This document shows positions 62,601-64,000 of a stretch of DNA of 64,000 nt, one piece after another. The translations under genes and the position numbers were made by a program. The notes below the pieces were generated by a model. That model was not told where the DNA came from, did not search any database, and saw nothing but the letters and a program-made list of their open reading frames with translations. Every line of letters starts with the position of its first letter. The stretch's first letter is position 1. Source of the DNA: Pempheris klunzingeri (lineage: Eukaryota; Chordata; Actinopteri; Acropomatiformes; Pempheridae); assembly GCF_042242105.1 (NCBI RefSeq), contig NC_092026.1, positions 23,512,191 through 23,576,190 of the forward strand, read 5' to 3'.

Positions 62601-64000
62601 GCTAAGCAGGTCGTCCACAACATCCTGAGGCAGCAGAGGCTCCAGCTGGTTGATGTCACACTCTGAACGGAGCTCTGGATGGCCCATCATTTCCACGCTA
62701 AAACATGCACACATACACAGATTATATAACTAAAACTCTTGTCCTTAAAGGAATAGTTTGACATTTTGAGAAAAAAAAAACACCCATGGCTGCAACAAAC
62801 CCAAATTGCCACTAACGGCATAACCCATGTTTCACATGTGTTCAGTCCAGAGAATGATTAAGTTGTGTCTTTGAAATGAGGAATGTCCAACAATAAACAC
62901 TATGTATATGGACAGAGCTTGTGAAATTGTGTGTTTTTGTGTACGTACCTCTTATATGTGTTGAGGACCCAGGTTAGCAGGGATACAATCTCATTAGCCT
63001 CAAGGTCTTCAGAAGCCAGTTCTTTGACACGAGTGGACACAGCATTGTGGTAGTGACTAAAAAACCTAAAACACACATACATGTAAGCAAACACTTAATT
63101 GAATGAGTTACATGACAGATGTACAACTTTGTAGGTTTTCATTAGTCGGTAGGATTAACAGTTCACAGCAAAAGTCAACTGGACTTGTTGAAAGGTCTGA
63201 AGTACTGAAGAAGCCTCTTGGACGGGAGGCGAAAGTCCAGTTGCCTTTTGCTCAACTCCTAAGGAATAACTATGACCTGGATGACTGAGAATCTTAATAC
63301 ATTGTTCTGGTGATACACCTTGACACTTTGTCAGGGCGACTTGAGAATGAGGCTTCCATATACATTTTTAATTAATTCTAACATCTGACTGTACAAATGA
63401 ACCTTGTTGGAAGGTTCTTGGAAATGGAAGGACAGCGAGGTAGCCAGAACAAAAATGTTTCTCTATTCTGAATTTGATATGTTCCATAATCTTGTGCTTG
63501 GGAGACATTCAGCACAGACAGAAAAACACTGTGTTACCTGTTGAAAGTATTGTAGTGAGGGGGGAAGCACTGCACCATGAGGTTCTTGACAACGATGAGG
63601 TCATCCAGAACATATTTCCTGGTTATTTCAAGGAGACGAACCAGCCACATTTTATCAGCCTCTCTCGTCACTGACTGTGTGCCCTCAATGCGGGTGCTAA
63701 TTGTACCCTCCAACACCTGCAACACAACCAGATCAAATTCAGGTTCAGATTCAGGAAAGGCTCATTTGTTTAGAGGCTGACCACAACGCCACTGTTCACT
63801 GCTGTATAGCCAATATACAGTACCAATACCTCACAAGAGAACAAAGAGATAATCAGCTTTGTTCTAATTGCCATAAAAAGTCATATTGCTCATCATTTTG
63901 AGTATTTAAACAGTATTACTCTGATCTTTCTACAACTCTTACCTCAAACATCTTGTCCTTCCACCGTTTGGGTCGCCCAGGAGGGATGAACCCACTCTGC
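56622..64000 (-). CDS. exoc3: EXOC3/Sec6, exocyst subunit (C-terminal 520 residues; 5' part off window)
   Basis: A subunit of the octameric exocyst complex that tethers secretory vesicles to the plasma membrane before SNARE-driven fusion. Twelve exons in consistent phase are visible: 63943-64000 (runs off the right edge), 63538-63716, 62949-63065, 62580-62697, 61415-61540, 60449-60549, 60023-60133, 58689-58830, 58208-58330, 57956-58117, 57639-57760, 56622-56826. Family blocks in order: GFIPPGRPKRWKDKMFE, ADKMWLVRLLEITRKYVLDD, LASEDLEANEIVSLLTWVLN, TDKKDWQKETEPEADQDGYY, MFEQNLQVAAQI, CYVQYMIAIINNCQTFKES, EEVFLDLE-like, VTVEDYFNDFNKIKKPF, LRRVVVEYIKAVMQKRI, LVSKYPDIREEHIQALLAVR, and the terminal AKLLK. 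This matches EXOC3 rather than the EXOC3L paralogs. The acceptor of the 58330 exon is ambiguous by one codon. The last residues carry an inserted Thr-Met repeat. About 300 N-terminal residues are beyond position 64000. Confidence 0.95.
59470..59655 (+). repeat. LINE/SINE 3' tail repeat with (TTGA)n, copy 2
   Basis: Shares TTGGGTCTCTCTCTAATTAA, GAGTTTGGTCTAGACCTGCT and GAATTGGCGCTCTATAAA with the copy at 35750-35935, and ends in GATTGATTGATTGA. It lies in the exoc3 intron between exons 60023 and 58830. Sequence to its left (59040-59470) has a faint GDFN-like trace and may be the rest of a heavily decayed element. Confidence 0.65.
60919..60944. repeat. (GGAT)6 tetranucleotide microsatellite
   Basis: GGATGGATGGAT run just left of the dispersed repeat at 60975, in an exoc3 intron. 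Confidence 0.9.
60975..61330 (+). repeat. Dispersed fish repeat, copy B
   Basis: Landmarks are GGAGCCAATCCCAGCTGACT, TTGGGCGAGAGGCGGGGTAC, CACTCACACCTGCGGGCA, ACTGTGGGAGGAAGCCGGAG and CATGCAAAGTCCACACAGAA. It corresponds to copy A at 14735-15000 in the same order and orientation, with a different internal deletion. It lies in the exoc3 intron between exons 61415 and 60549. Confidence 0.65.
61765..62505 (+). mobile_element. Internally deleted non-LTR retrotransposon (RTE-like)
   Basis: The left part (CACCTAATCGTGGTGGGGGA, 61781-61800) is the 5' leader type of an abundant fish LINE. It jumps to the RT motif FADDVVLLASSDRDLQQALG (about 61966-62025) and then to a C-terminal block, RWFGHLVRMPP...RRRPRVRPRTRWKDYISHLAW (about 62245-62385). 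The element ends near GGCTGGATGGATAAC, a GGAT-type tail as seen in RTE elements. The endonuclease and most of the RT are missing. It is antisense within the exoc3 intron between exons 62580 and 61540. The clade is a judgement from motif memory. Confidence 0.75.

Noticed and set aside
1..64000. An undescribed multi-gene system
   Set aside because: All coding regions belong to well-known vertebrate genes and the rest is repeats; nothing supports a linked functional cassette.

Overview
The window is nuclear DNA from a vertebrate, almost certainly a teleost fish. Coding exons are short, bounded by GT-AG introns and separated by introns rich in CA/TG microsatellites. The dispersed repeats are typical fish families: L2-type and other LINE remnants, a tRNA-derived SINE, a Tc1-like transposon and a hAT-like MITE. 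The encoded proteins match well-known vertebrate families. I could not determine the species. There is no sign of bacterial genes, CRISPR, rRNA or functional tRNA.

Four protein-coding genes are present, all on the minus strand. In order of transcription (right to left) they are: (1) 64000-56622, the C-terminal 520 residues of exoc3/Sec6, a vesicle-tethering exocyst subunit, running off the right edge; (2) 53885-50116, a complete dnajb6-type J-domain co-chaperone of 270 residues in 7 coding exons; (3) 42875-24226, a complete Kv2-type (KCNB2-like) voltage-gated potassium channel of 824 residues in two coding exons split by a 16.2-kb intron; (4) 17856-1681, the first 17 coding exons (900 residues) of rnf31/HOIP, the catalytic subunit of the linear ubiquitin ligase LUBAC. 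The RING2 and LDD exons of rnf31 lie off the left edge. Exon phases agree across every junction I assigned, which is strong internal support for the models.

Between genes and within introns the window holds mobile-element remnants and simple repeats. The left edge has an L2 LINE interrupted by a SINE. The rnf31 introns carry a decayed Tc1 element and several dispersed repeats. The kcnb2 intron has LINE fragments, a 442-bp hAT-like MITE with a target-site duplication, and a (CTCCT)n tract. An exoc3 intron holds an internally deleted LINE. CG-rich stretches near 18.98-19.40 kb, 44.8-45.6 kb and 54.5-55.3 kb are the likely promoter regions of rnf31, kcnb2 and dnajb6.

The genes do not form a pathway or operon. 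They are neighbours that share a strand. I found no undescribed multi-gene system. The best leads are: a Kv2 channel lacking the recognisable VAP-binding (FFAT-like) clustering motif; a (UG)41 tract directly against the splice acceptor of the first coding exon of rnf31; a GC-AG intron in rnf31; an internal donor in the last dnajb6 exon consistent with an intron-retention isoform switch; and ATG-containing short repeats expanded inside the coding sequence of dnajb6 and exoc3.
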